A program made the position numbers and the translations under genes. This document shows, one piece after another, positions 49,570 to 60,489 of a stretch of DNA of 64,000 nt (its first letter is position 1; each line of letters begins with the position of its first letter). This stretch comes from Tachypleus tridentatus (Eukaryota; Arthropoda; Merostomata; Xiphosura; Limulidae). Location: contig NC_134834.1 of the NCBI RefSeq assembly GCF_004210375.1, positions 136,867,009 through 136,931,008 on the forward strand, read 5' to 3'. The notes under the pieces are model-generated. The model had not been told where the DNA came from. It did not search any database and saw only the letters and a program-made list of their open reading frames with translations.

Positions 49570-49686
49570 CCCCCCGCTAGTACAGTGATAAGTCTACGGA
49601 TTTACAACGCTAAAATCATGGAGTCGATTCCCCTCGGTGGGCTCAGCAGATAGCCTGATGTGGCTTTGCTATAAGAAAAACACACT
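49570..49686 (+). repeat. SINE family B, sense copy
   Basis: Head CCCCCGCTAGTACAGTGATA, TCTACGGATTTACAACGC, B-box-like GTCGATTCCCCTCGG, tail GATGTGGCTTTGCTATAAG. The sense copy shows that the head is the pol III promoter side. Confidence 0.88.
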
Positions 49687-50214
49687 CTTAAGTTTGGACT
49701 AGTGCCTTCAAACTTATGTGCTAAAGTTACGACAGTTAATACCTTCTCGCTAACTAAAATTAATACTCAGATGCTGAATGCTAGCATTAGCAAGGCTAAG
49801 GGTGAACCGTCAATACACAAAACTACTGATACTTCAAACGCAGTGGTATAGAACAAATTCGGCATGGTAAGAATATGAAGTGGTTAAAGAGAAATCAAAT
49901 TAAATAACATTGAAAGAAGAAATTTAAGCCAAGCAAAGACATTAGTAGCAATAGTAATAATAACGCCGATAATTCTAAAAAGAGAGTAAGTTGAATTAAA
50001 ATAAGGCAAAGTAAGATTAAGAAATTTAAGCAAGGAAATAGCAAGTCAGAACCCTCAGATGACTCTACACTTACACATGATGTAAGCAAAAGAACATTCC
50101 AACAAAAGAATATGATAAAAAATGTAACTGTAAGATTCATTAAACAAAAAAAATGCTTGCCAAAAGTCAATTTATTGATGCTAAGGTATAAGACTTTAAG
50201 CAAAATGAAGAAGT

Positions 50215-50640
50215 ATTAATTGAGCCTGTAGAAATAGAATAGCTAACAGTTTACATAGCTGCTTGTACAATAAGATATCAACAGATATTAATAAGGTTGC
50301 TAAACGAACATAGAAATATATTTGTAGGAGAAGATGGTTCTAATGGATGTACAAATAATATTAAGCATCAGATAGTGTTAAGAACAATAAACCTATAACA
50401 GAAAGACCTTATAGAAGTCCAGAGAAGCACAGGTTAAAACTAAAGGAATTTGTAAAGAAAATGTTTGAACGAGGTATAATAGGAGATAGTAGTTGTCCAT
50501 ATGTATCTCTTGTTGTATTAATTTCTAAAAATGATGGTCGTGTACGGTTCTGTACGGATTTTCGAAAGGTGAACGGCGTAACAGTCAAAGACATCTATCC
50601 ATTGTCTGATATTTAGGAGAGGATTGATGGGTTAGGAAAA
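50215..50640 (+). mobile_element. Ty3/gypsy reverse transcriptase fragment
   Basis: Plus-strand words: LLNEHRNIFVGEDGSNGCTN, RPYRSPEKHRLKLKEFVKKM, SLVVLISKNDGRVRFCTDFR KVNGVTVKDIYPLSDI, followed by a stop. This is the protease-to-RT junction and the first RT motifs. The Y(M)DD part is absent and LTRs were not seen. Confidence 0.82.
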
Positions 50641-51079
50641 AAGTAAGCACTTTTCGTTCATAGAGTTACAGGTACGTAGAGATCGAGGAAGAATAGAATA
50701 CTAAAATTGCATTTGTACTGCCTTTAGTACCAGTTTAAGTGTATCCACCCTGGTATTTTTTACTGAATATTACATAAAGTTTTACATCTTAAATTCAAAA
50801 TTTTATTAAACTAATATTGTTTATGTTATTCCAATTAGAATAGCATAAAATCTTAGCTAATAATACGTATTTCAATCGTAAATAAGTTTTAAGTTCTTAA
50901 TTCTAAAAGGCAATATTTCTAAAAAAATCTAAATTTCCCTTACTATGACACACGTGACACATTTTACCATGACATCATTCCTAATCTATACACCACCCTT
51001 GATAAAGTACAAAATTAAAAGTAAATTACTCACTATAAAACCGTCATTTCTCAGATGAACCACATTTATTATAGTCTTC

Positions 51080-51695
51080 AACTTTGTTTGGTTACACTCT
51101 TACCACTTACAGAGCAACAAAAAGTCAATACCTTTTTCACAGTTTCTACAACTATGCAAATTATGTTGTGATGATAACAGTTATAAATCTAAATCCAAAG
51201 ACTTGTGCTAACATACCCCCAAACCAACAAGGAGATAAAATATATTATATTAAACAATTACACAATACTTTTCCATTGACCTACCCTTACAAACTAGACA
51301 AAAACCTGAAATAAATCCTGGAGCACAGTAGCTTTAAATAAAAACAAATGATACTCAAGTACTCACACATGTAAACGAAACAAGTGCGTCACCTGTCCAC
51401 ATATAAACAGCATGCATCAGGAAATAACACAACTTTCGACATAAGACAGTCCCTTACGTTTAAAAACAAATGTATCATTTACTGTATGATTTGAAAAAGA
51501 TGCAATAGTTTATATACCGGACAAACAAGCTGTCTACTCAGTGATTGACCATGAGAACTTTTATACCATATCAAACTGTCAAACCAAGATACATCTGTAG
51601 GCAAACATTTCATCACAACTATACAGTTGAGAACTTTTCGATTCTTAGACTTATTAGTGGTCCGACAGAAATTCACAAAGAAGAATGACTGGAAA
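51080..51695 (+). pseudogene. Penelope-like GIY-YIG endonuclease relic
   Basis: Plus strand, broken by stops and a frameshift: YPYKLDKNLK*ILEHSS, then CIIYCMI, KRCNSLYTGQTSCLLSD, LSNQDTSVGKHFI, RTFRFLDLLVVRQKFTKKN. The YC-x-KRCN-LYxGQT pattern is the GIY-YIG nuclease that follows reverse transcriptase in Penelope-like elements (some other retroelements carry it too). The reading ends where a SINE begins at 51702. Confidence 0.7.
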
Positions 51696-51701
51696 GGATT
51701 G

Positions 51702-51977
51702 GTTTGGTTTGTTTTGAATTTCGCACAAAGCTACACCAAGGCTATCTTCGCTAGCCGTCCCTAATTTAGTAGTGTAAGACTAGAGGGAAGGCAGCTAATC
51801 TTCACCATCCACCGCCAATTCATGGGCTACTCTTTTACCAACGAATTGTGGGATTGATCGTCACATTATAACGCTCCCACAGTTGAAAGGACGAGAATGT
51901 TTAGTGTGACAGGGATTCGAACCCTGGACTCTCGGATTACGAGTCGATTGCCTTAACTACCTTGCCATACCGGGCTG
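51702..51977 (-). repeat. SINE family A, well preserved
   Basis: Near full-length. Tail TTTTGAATTTCGCACAAAGC, CTAGCCGTCCCTAATTTAG, GACTAGAGGGAAGGCAGC, head GGGATTCGAACCC, GGATTACGAGTCGATTGCC and CTTGCCATACCGGGC. It sits directly after the GIY-YIG relic. Confidence 0.93.
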
Positions 51978-51999
51978 GGAAAGAAGTACTATCCTAGTA

Positions 52000-53236
52000 T
52001 TAGAGACATTCAACGTAGCAGGTCTATACGTCGTAAAGGAAGTGACAGTAATAAGATATTCTTCTGCGTGGTACAATACCTATTATTTTAGATGACCCTT
52101 CCAGAGAGACCTATTGGGTGGCAGAGACATCCAGTGAGTTTCAACTTACCTACATGGACTTCGCAGGGAATAATGGGACGGTTATTTTTACGGTTCAGTA
52201 AAGTTGTGTAAAATATTGAGGCAGGAATACATCAAAACCTACACCAAAGGCGTCGAGAATGTAATAATACAATTACTCTTAAAAGAAGTTAATAATAATA
52301 TTGTTCTAAAAATTAAACATACGAAACACTGTCTTATCAGGGTGGAATGTACTCCTAATGGAAGTTATCAAGATAGTTGTAGGTAGTTTAAAAAACAGTG
52401 CATATCCAAGGAATGGTAATAAAAATTAGATAAAACTTAATTTCCTTCATTAATGACGCGTTGACCGCAAGCTCTATTTGATCAGAGACCATTCTTGAAA
52501 GTTCATGAAGTATGGAATATCATTCAAAGATTGCCGCGGTTAGAAATGTGATAATGGTGCAATTATAATCTTGGCCAAAATGGTTACATCCTGTTCAATA
52601 TTTATGTTATTGTCTGTATGTATTGAGAAGTTATTGAGTAAATGTCCCTCGGACAATAACAGAGAAAATAGCAAACGATCAAACAAACATGTACAAATCG
52701 CTAATCTGGTCTGTATAAGTTGTTCTGAGTATTTGAGCTTACATACACACCTCTTTTGAATAAAATAATGTGCTTTTACGGTTTTTTAAAACAGCTCCAC
52801 ATTTTGTTTAGACAATTTCTCTATGCTTGGTTTAGAGTCATGCTTCGTCACTTGCCAGAAGTTATAAGGCATTCAGCATATTGTTCGAATGTCCATAAAT
52901 AGTATGAAACAATCAGATATTATCAGTATCTGCATTTTTAAGTAATATTAACATCAAGCAGTATTTAAAAAAGAAAACACAATTTTAGCATGAAATATGT
53001 TATTAATACATCTAGGAGTTAGTTGTTTTTTGTTTTTTTTTTAAATTTGCGTTTCTTTAAAAAGTTAAGCACAGGTCGAAACAGGGATTACCAACAAGTA
53101 ACAGATAAATGTTACAGTTGGAACCTCATTGTATTTAAAACTTGATTATAAATACAACCTTCCTATGTCTGTTAAAACACTGCATTAAAAACAATGACAA
53201 CAAGCAAATACACGTAAAAAAAGCCTTTTAAAAAAC
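52000..53236. other. Intergenic, nothing recognised
   Basis: A 60-codon plus-strand frame at 52204-52386 shows no recognisable family and no splice support. Confidence 0.45.
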
Positions 53237-53366
53237 GAAGTACATGTAGAGATGGCTAATATGAAACAATCAAAACTGCAAACAAGACAGTAGGGATGGT
53301 ACTTCCTATTATCTTGTTGGCATTGTTTTTGAATGATTGATATTAGCCATCCTTACATTTACTTCC
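53237..53366. repeat. 130-bp near-perfect hairpin (foldback)
   Basis: Left arm GAAGTACATGTAGAGATGGC TAATAT and right arm complement GGAAGTAAATGTAAGGATGG CTAATAT pair over about 65 bp with almost no loop, centred near 53302 (GGTACTTCC). No coding potential. May be a small foldback transposon or a dsRNA-producing locus. Confidence 0.75.
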
Positions 53367-54837
53367 TTTCGTGACGCGTTTTTGCTTTATGACTTTATGT
53401 GTAAGTTTGTTTACGCTCTTCATTGAAAAGGATGTTGCAGGAAGGTTGATTTTTTCAGATACTTGTAAAATTTATAGGCTCGTTCAGAATGACAGAAAAC
53501 ATTGAGCAACTGCTGTTTTTTAATAATTTTGATTAAAAATGATTTTTATTCATGGCATTGAGCTATTTCCTAACTTTGAATTACTGTATGTTAAATGTCA
53601 TTTTTTTCTGGCCAAAATAATTGTTATACACAACTAACTATATTTAATAGTAATTATAATATAATTTTGTGTTATCTACATGTATTATGCAATTACGCAT
53701 TTATTTGCAAAATATCATAAATTTAACTTATTCATTTGTACAATGCTTAACTTGCTACAAAAGTCAAGTTAATTTTATGAACACACAAATAATAAACCTT
53801 CGAAACTTATAATCTCTGGTCGTTGTTTGTAAAATAACGAACTTAATTTCAATAACTGATATCTTACTTTCCTTTTCCATTGTGTCCTCCAGTGTTTTAC
53901 CAGTAAGTTTGCAAGCTTGTGATGTTGAAATAATCTTTGTGCTAAACAACTTTAAATAAAATTTTATCCACTATAACTGAAACTCTACCTTAACAACCAG
54001 ACAATAATGTAAAAAATTCAAGTTGGAGCAGTGTTCTTAAGGAGCTTGATGTACTGGATTTAATGGGTGTTTGTAGCAGCACATCACTGCAGTAAAGAAC
54101 GGGAACATTCACAATTCTTATTGTCAGAAGCGAAACATACAATACAGTCAGATTACGAACTGTTTTTCTGGAAGAAGTCAAGTAGATTTGGAACCTAAGT
54201 CGCTGTGACATGCTACTGTGCATCTTTAACTGAGCTTCTGACTTATCAAAGACTGAGTTTACCAGTCAGCCTGACACTTTACACACACCAGCCAATATGA
54301 AAGAATATTTTCTTTTAACTGGCTTCAACTTTACAAGTTTACAAAAGTTCACATTACTTCAAACAATAAAAAAAAAGGCTTGAATATAAATCTTGAAGAG
54401 CCAGTGGTGAGTGATAGAAAGAACTTCTTTCTTCAGACACAAATTGACTGCAGGTTCATTTTATTGCCCACTCTAACATTCACACATAGCTTAGGGTTCC
54501 AGTACTTATGGCTCTGACTACAATAATGTTTGTAAGCGACTGGTCTCCATGTTAGTAGATCCCACTAGTTTATCTGCCAGAAATCTTGGAGAGATAATGA
54601 AAAAATCTGTGCTCCAGTCTGCCAAAGGATGTTTAGAATTTGTAGAGTAATAGGATGAAGTGAAAAATACCTATAAACTATTGATTTTATCTCTACATCA
54701 AAGGTCTTCTCATCCTTTAAATGTATGAAAAAAAATAAAGGATTTCCCAAAGCAAAGACTTCAGGATATTACGATACAAATGTGATATTTTTTCACCAAT
54801 AGTCCTAACTTGGATCCTAGAGCACCTATCCATCCAA

Positions 54838-54862
54838 ACTATAATATAATATAATATAATGA
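54838..54862. repeat. (TATAA)n microsatellite
   Basis: Four to five TATAA units. Confidence 0.85.
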
Positions 54863-54919
54863 TGCCAGGATCAAACTAAATGGATGAAGATCTAACCTTG
54901 GGTCAGAGAGCTTTGGACT

Positions 54920-55075
54920 ATCTTAGAGGAAGAAGCAATAATGGAGCCTGTTGATTCAATGTGGAAAAGAAGAACACCTATAGAACTAAAGGGGCCTTCT
55001 AAAAGATTTTATCTGAAACGAATAAATCCACAGAATAGTTTTTAGTTCTATGGGATCTCTTTAGAGTCACCCATT
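54920..55075 (+). repeat. Dispersed repeat, copy 1 (left of Tc1-type element)
   Basis: GGAAGAAGCAATAATGGAGC, GGGCCTTCTAAAAGATTTTA and ATAAATCCACAGAATAG match 57585-57745 in the same orientation, so similar repeats bracket the transposon region. Confidence 0.55.
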
Positions 55076-55552
55076 CAAATGTTTGAATAACTTTATTTTA
55101 CATTTTATATACAATTTTATTTAAATTTACGGAAATTTTTATTTGATCTGGTACTATTCATTTAGTATGTATTAAGTTGCATTTACACTGTATTTTGAAT
55201 TATATTATATTTAATTTTTGATTTGCATTACTGATTGTAATGTTATCTGATTTTGTTGTAATATAACATCAAGCTTTATACCTTTATGTTCACTAATTTT
55301 GTATTACGTGTCTCAGTTTAGCGTCACCTAAACTACATATAGTTACTATTTAATTATTTGTAATGATTCGTGTTACACTTTAAGCCTTTGTTTCATTCTG
55401 TGTATATAACTATACATAACTGCCCACTTTTCATTTTGTTTCATTTGCATTTATTTCTATTTAAAATCTAATATTTCTCCCTTAGTTCATATTTTCGTTA
55501 ATATTAATCGTTTGGTTACTTTGAAGTTAAGCAAAAAGTAAGACAGTGGATT

Positions 55553-55638
55553 ACATGTGTTCTGCCCATCACAGGTATCGAAACCCGGATTGTAACACTG
55601 TAAGCCCACAGAAGTACCCTTGTACCACTGGGGAACTT
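55553..55638 (-). repeat. tRNA-derived SINE, family C (partial)
   Basis: GTTCTGCCCATCACAGGTAT, GTAAGCCCACAGAAGTACC, TGTACCACTGGGG. It is the reverse complement of the 63611-63725 copy over the head and B-box-like part. Confidence 0.6.
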
Positions 55639-55834
55639 CAGCATAAAAAACCTATAAACTTACAACTGAGTCATTGGTGGGCAGTCCCATTCGTAATAAG
55701 ATAAATTTACATAATGTTGTATTTACTATGATTTTCCCGACTTATAGATGACTTCTCATTCAGTAATTCTCTACTTTATTTTGTAATCTGCCTTTTTTTT
55801 TTTTTTTGTTCAGCTCAACCACTTCTAAGTAATA

Positions 55835-57410
55835 CACTGCTGGCCAAAATCTTAAGGCCAATGAACATAAAGAAAAAATATTCATTTTGCATTGTTAAAC
55901 TCAACCACTTACTTGAGTAGAGCATCAAAAGATGAAAATAAGAAAAGTGAAAATAAAAATAAAAAACTTTTTTAGCATTTAATATGGAAAATGTGAACAC
56001 TATGAAACTAGCCTCAATACTAACTGGTCAAAAGTTTAAGACCCAACTGAAACGAAGTGTTAATCGGTAAACACGTAACGAAATTTACTCATTTGTGTTC
56101 AAGCATTAGCATTGCCAACATCTCCCACTGACATCTCCTGTGTTACATTGGGTAAAAACAAGGCAAAAGCTAAAAAGTTGACGGAGTTTGAACGTGGCAG
56201 AATTGTCGAGCTGCAAAAGCAAGGTCTCTCTCAACGTGCCATCGCTGGTGAGATTGGGCGTAGTAAAACTGCTGTTGCAAATTTCTTAAAAGACCCCAAG
56301 GGATACGGAACGAGAATTTCAAGTGGTCGGCCCAAGAAAATTTCGCTGGCGTTAAGCAGGAGAATTCGACGGGTTGTCCGGCAAGATAATAGCCGATCGT
56401 CGAACCAGATTAAGTCTGTGTCTTACGGACACAGAATGCAGCTCAAAAACAATAAGACGGCATATACGAGAGAAAGGCTTTAAAAACCGTAAACATCTTC
56501 AAAGGCCACGCCTCCTTCTACACCACGAAACAGCTCAGTTAAACTTTGCTGAAAAGCACCAAACATGGGAAGTAGAAAAGTGGACAAAGGTTTTGTTCTC
56601 TGATGAGAAAAAATTAACCTGGATGGTCCAGATGGCTTCCAATGTTACTGGCACGATGAGGATATCCAATCGGAGATATTTTCTACACGACACATTGGAG
56701 GAGGTTCCATCATAATCTGGGGTGCTTTTTCCTTGCATGGAACAATGGAGCTTCAAGTTATACAGGGTCGTCAAACAGCAGCTAGAGAGAGCATCCTTAT
56801 TGACTGAAGGCCCTCGCTTGTGTGGAAATGACTGGATCTTTCAGCAGAACAACGCTGCAATCCACAATTTTAGCAAAACAAAGGACGTTTTCATGACGAA
56901 TAACGTGATTCTTTTGGACCATCCAATGTGTTCGCCCAAACTGAACCCCATTGAAAATGTTTGAGGGTGGATGGCAAGAGAAGTCTATAGAAATGGACGT
57001 TAATTCCAAACAGTGCATAATCTTCGTGAAGCCATCTTCATCACTTGGAATAACACTCCAACCAGCCTTCTGCAAACGCTTATATCGACCATGCCAAAGC
57101 GAATATTTGCAGTTATTCGCAATGACGGCCATGCAACTCACTACTGAGACCTCCTGTTGAGTTGTTGAGCATTTCCTATCCTGTTTAGGACTTCTTTTTG
57201 GTATGGTCTTAAACTTTTGACCAGCTAGTACTTAGGCTAATTTCATAGTGTCCACATTTTCCCTATTAAATGCTAAAAAGTGTTTATTTTTATTTTCCCT
57301 TTTCTTATTTTCATCTTTCGAAGCTCTGCTCAAATAAGTGGTTGAGTCTAACAACGCAAAATGCATATTTTTCTTTACGCTCATTGGTCTTAAGATTTTT
57401 GCCAGCAGTG
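55835..57410 (+). mobile_element. Tc1/mariner (Tc3-like) transposon, complete but dead
   Basis: 1576 bp flanked by TA on both sides (55833-55834 and 57411-57412). Terminal inverted repeats of about 206 bp (55835-56043 and 57205-57410) begin CACTGCTGGCCAAAATC / CACTGCTGGCAAAAATC. One transposase lies between them, interrupted. The arms still match closely, so decay of the coding part is greater than that of the ends. Confidence 0.92.
56112..57149 (+). pseudogene. Tc3-like transposase pseudogene
   Basis: The paired HTH starts well (KLTEFERGRIVELQKQGLSQ RAIAGEIGRSKTAVANFLK, then SGRPKK). The frame then shifts near 56410 and 56615, and stops occur at about 56802 and 56962. The DDE motifs are traceable: FSDEKK (first Asp), QQNNAAIH where QQDNA is expected (second Asp replaced by Asn), and NPIEN (Glu). 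So it is inactive by frameshifts, stops and loss of a catalytic Asp. Confidence 0.88.
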
Positions 57411-57584
57411 TATGCTTAATTATACTAATTTTGAACTTGTCCTGCAGTTATCAACTAGTGCTCTAGAGTTCATGTGTATTTTATGAAATTCACTCTGAAT
57501 TCGTTTTGTATCACGATTAATTTTATCGGATTTATGATTAATCTAACGTAATCATGCTTCGAAATCAAACTTTATATAAATATA

Positions 57585-57745
57585 GATATAGGAAGAAACA
57601 ATGGTGGAGCCTATCGCTTCCTGGTTGAAAAAAAAAAGGCAATCAGGGGAGTGAATAGGAAGGCCTTCTAAAAAACTTTACCCAAAAGAAATCCACAGAG
57701 GACCTTTATAGTCTTGTAGGACCTCTATAGAGACACTTACTTAAA
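57585..57745 (+). repeat. Dispersed repeat, copy 2 (right of Tc1-type element)
   Basis: GGAAGAAACAATGGTGGAGC, AAGGCCTTCTAAAAAACTTT, AAATCCACAGAGGACC and CTCTATAGAGACAC match 54920-55075. Confidence 0.55.
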
Positions 57746-57939
57746 TATAAAAACGTGATTTTAGGCATAAATATATAACTTTATTAAAGCACATTCAGGT
57801 AAAATGTTCAAAACTATTTTCAAACAAGTATTCTTTGGTTAGTTATTTTCTGTAAAAGGCATGAAAATGGGCTTGAATATGCTTTAATCGTTACCTTTGT
57901 CTAAGATTATGTACTTTAGTGGTCATTCAAGTTTTCTCT

Positions 57940-58085
57940 TTTAAAAATTCGCACAGAACTACACCACGGCTATCCATTCTTAATTTGGAATTGATATACT
58001 AAAGTGAAGTCAGCTAGTCAACAGCACCTATCAACAGCTCTTTGATACCCTAACAGAATATTAGGAGTTAGCTATAATTCTTTTA
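57940..58085 (-). repeat. SINE family A fragment
   Basis: Tail and proximal body only: ATTCGCACAGAACTACACCA, GTCAGCTAGTCAACAGCACC. The head is not recognisable. Confidence 0.6.
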
Positions 58086-58089
58086 ACAC

Positions 58090-59041
58090 ACCGAGGGTCT
58101 ATGTGTGCAAAGTACATTTTTACTGTAATGATACACGAACTATAGACCTTCAGATCCACAGTCTTAGATGTTCTCTAATAACTAGGTCAAACCTTGTCAA
58201 CGTTCCAGAGATTTTATATTCGCCTTCCCTTGTATTATATCTCCTCCAAGGTAGAGGTCATACCTAAGTGAGAATGTGGTACAGGTGTTTCTAATTAGTA
58301 AAAGATGGGAATGAAGGAAAGTGTAGTACAGGTATTTCGAATTAGTATTAGATGGGAGTGAAACTTTGTGGTCAAAGGTGCTGGAACTTTCTTAAACTTA
58401 CTGGTGTTAAAGATTATAAAGAGGGAAGGTCGTTATATTAATCAAATTACCTAGAATACCTACCACAGTCCTTACAAAATGTTAACCGCTTATATTGTTT
58501 TGCAACCCAAGTACACATAGCCATAATAAAAATACTAGCAACATTGCACATTATTAAAATCCTATAAGAGCGCAATTCAAAATTATCATATTGTCAGATT
58601 ATTGATAGTTTTTAACACACAGGCTCTTATGAAAAAAATCCTACCATTAATTGGGTCAAAAAAGTAAAATATATAGCACTAATGCCATACTAAACAGCGT
58701 TTTAAACGATACTCATTTGACCGAAGTATAATTTTAGTATACTTTTTTCGTAAGAGATAGCATTTCAAACAACTACCGATCACAAATTCCAAACGTAACA
58801 CTGCAATATCATTAACAAATTGATTCATACATTTACAGCGAGGTTCGATTTTATTTTTGTAAACTTACCTGAAGTAAGGGACAAAAAAGTACATCTATCT
58901 ATGCTATATTAAAGCAATAAAATTATAATCTTATTAGCCACGACCCACAAAAGATGTGCAGTAGTTTTCATGCCCTTTGGTTGAATTTTCCTTATTTTAT
59001 CATTTTCATGCAAAACATTTAAGGTACACTTTCTTAAACAT
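58090..59041. other. Intergenic, nothing recognised
   Basis: AT-rich. GGAATGAAGGAAAGTGTAGT and a second similar block near 58330 (GTAGTACAGGTATTTCGAAT) hint at a two-copy tandem of about 55 bp at 58270-58360. Confidence 0.4.
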
Positions 59042-59312
59042 GGGCCTGGCATGGCCAAACGTGTTAAGGCGTGCGACTCGTAATCCAAGGGTAGCGGGTT
59101 CGAATCCCCGTCACACCAAACATGCTCGCCCTTTCAGCCGTGAGGGCGTTATAATGTGTCGATCAATCCCACTATTCGTTGGTAAAAGAGTAGCCCAAGA
59201 GTTGGCGGTGGGTGGTATATGACTAGCTGCCTTTTCCTCTGGTTTTACGCTGCAAAACTAGGGACAGCTAGCGCCTACAGCCCTCGAGTAGCTTTGCGCG
59301 AAATTCAAAACA
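59042..59312 (+). repeat. SINE family A, full-length sense copy
   Basis: Starts with a tRNA-like head (GGCCTGGCATGGCC, A-box-like GCATGGCCAAACGTGTTAAGG, ACTCGTAATCC, B-box GGGTTCGAATCCCC) and ends with CTTTGCGCGAAATTCAAAAC. The CTCGTAA loop suggests a tRNA-Thr(CGT)-like ancestor, which is tentative. Confidence 0.94.
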
Positions 59313-59832
59313 AACGAAAGTAAACAATAAGGTGTTTATAATAGTGTACAGATTGTGAAACAATTATTATCAGTCAGGGTATGACATAGTTTTATGAACT
59401 GAATCAAAGAAACAAACAACAAATAAATCCCATAGTAAAGAACAAAGTAGCTAAAAGATATCTATGAAATTAAAAATTATAATCTTGCAAAGCAAAGTTA
59501 AATATATAGTTGTAATGAAGAAATATTTAGCTTAGTTTGTAGAAACATCTGAATGCATGTTCAATAAAATGATAATAATAAGTTTTTAACAAATTGCACA
59601 TGTATATTTTAGACCAAAATAAGTCGAAAAAGCTCATATAAATTATTTTTAGTACAATGTTAATTTTTAATGAAAAATTAATTATACAATGTTTTTGTGT
59701 AATACCTTTCAAATAAAAAACTAAAGCTTAAACCAAAGCCAGTCATCAAGTGATGACGATAACATTGTGCCATTGCGTATCATACTCATTACATTGAAAA
59801 GTTTTGACTAAGCAAAAGACAGGAAAAATGAT

Positions 59833-59948
59833 TGTGTGTTTTCTTAGAGCAAAGTCACATCGGGCTATCTGCTGAGTATACCGAGGGGAATCGAACCGCT
59901 GATTTTAGCTTTGTAAATCCGTCGACATACCGCTATACTAGGAGGGGT
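59833..59948 (-). repeat. SINE family B
   Basis: TTCTTAGAGCAAAGTCACAT, ACCGAGGGGAATCGAACC, GTAAATCCGTCGACATACCG, ACTAGGAGGGG. Full length. Confidence 0.88.
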
Positions 59949-60489
59949 CAAGTGATTATGAATCGAAAAACCAATATAAACTTTTCGAACAAAGGACTTT
60001 AACGATATGAGATTTGTAGATTTAGATAAAATATTTTGCGAGAAAAATTCCAGACAGACAAATGTAAATTTATTATTTGTATAGATACTTTACAGGAATG
60101 TGCAAAATACAGCGGAAGACAATACTTAATTAACAAAAAACTGTTCTTATAAATAAAACAGTACCTTTCCTTGGAATTACAGGAAGTAACGTTAGAACAT
60201 TGCCCTTTCAATGTAAGCTTCCTTTCATTTATTTCTGAATTGTGCATCCAAGGTATCTGTTCTGTTTTTGTGTATGTAGAGCAAAGCCACTATATTCAAC
60301 GTTTTTGTTGTATACTTTGCCTGAGATATATTTCATATATCGCAAAGCAGAACATAATATTTCAGTAGTGCAGAACGTCACTAGAATGCGCTAAAATCAA
60401 GTCATAAGGAATTATGTTACAAGTGTTTACAAATATATACCACACGAAACAGAAAACTTTCAGTCATGCACAACAAAAGGGCAACCACT

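Noticed and set aside
49895-50203. Minus-strand 102-codon hydrophobic frame
   Set aside because: Low-complexity Leu/Phe-rich text from AT-rich DNA, likely opposite a decayed gypsy segment; no start or splice support.
50215-50640. Endogenous retrovirus with envelope
   Set aside because: Only the RT start is present; no envelope-like text or LTR pair was seen, so it is called a Ty3/gypsy fragment.
56797-57141. Minus-strand 114-codon frame
   Set aside because: Antisense shadow of the Tc3-like transposase pseudogene.
59042-59120. Possible tRNA gene (B-box GGGTTCGAATCCCC, CTCGTAA loop)
   Set aside because: It is the head of a SINE: the same head-body-tail unit recurs through the window, and the acceptor stem does not close.
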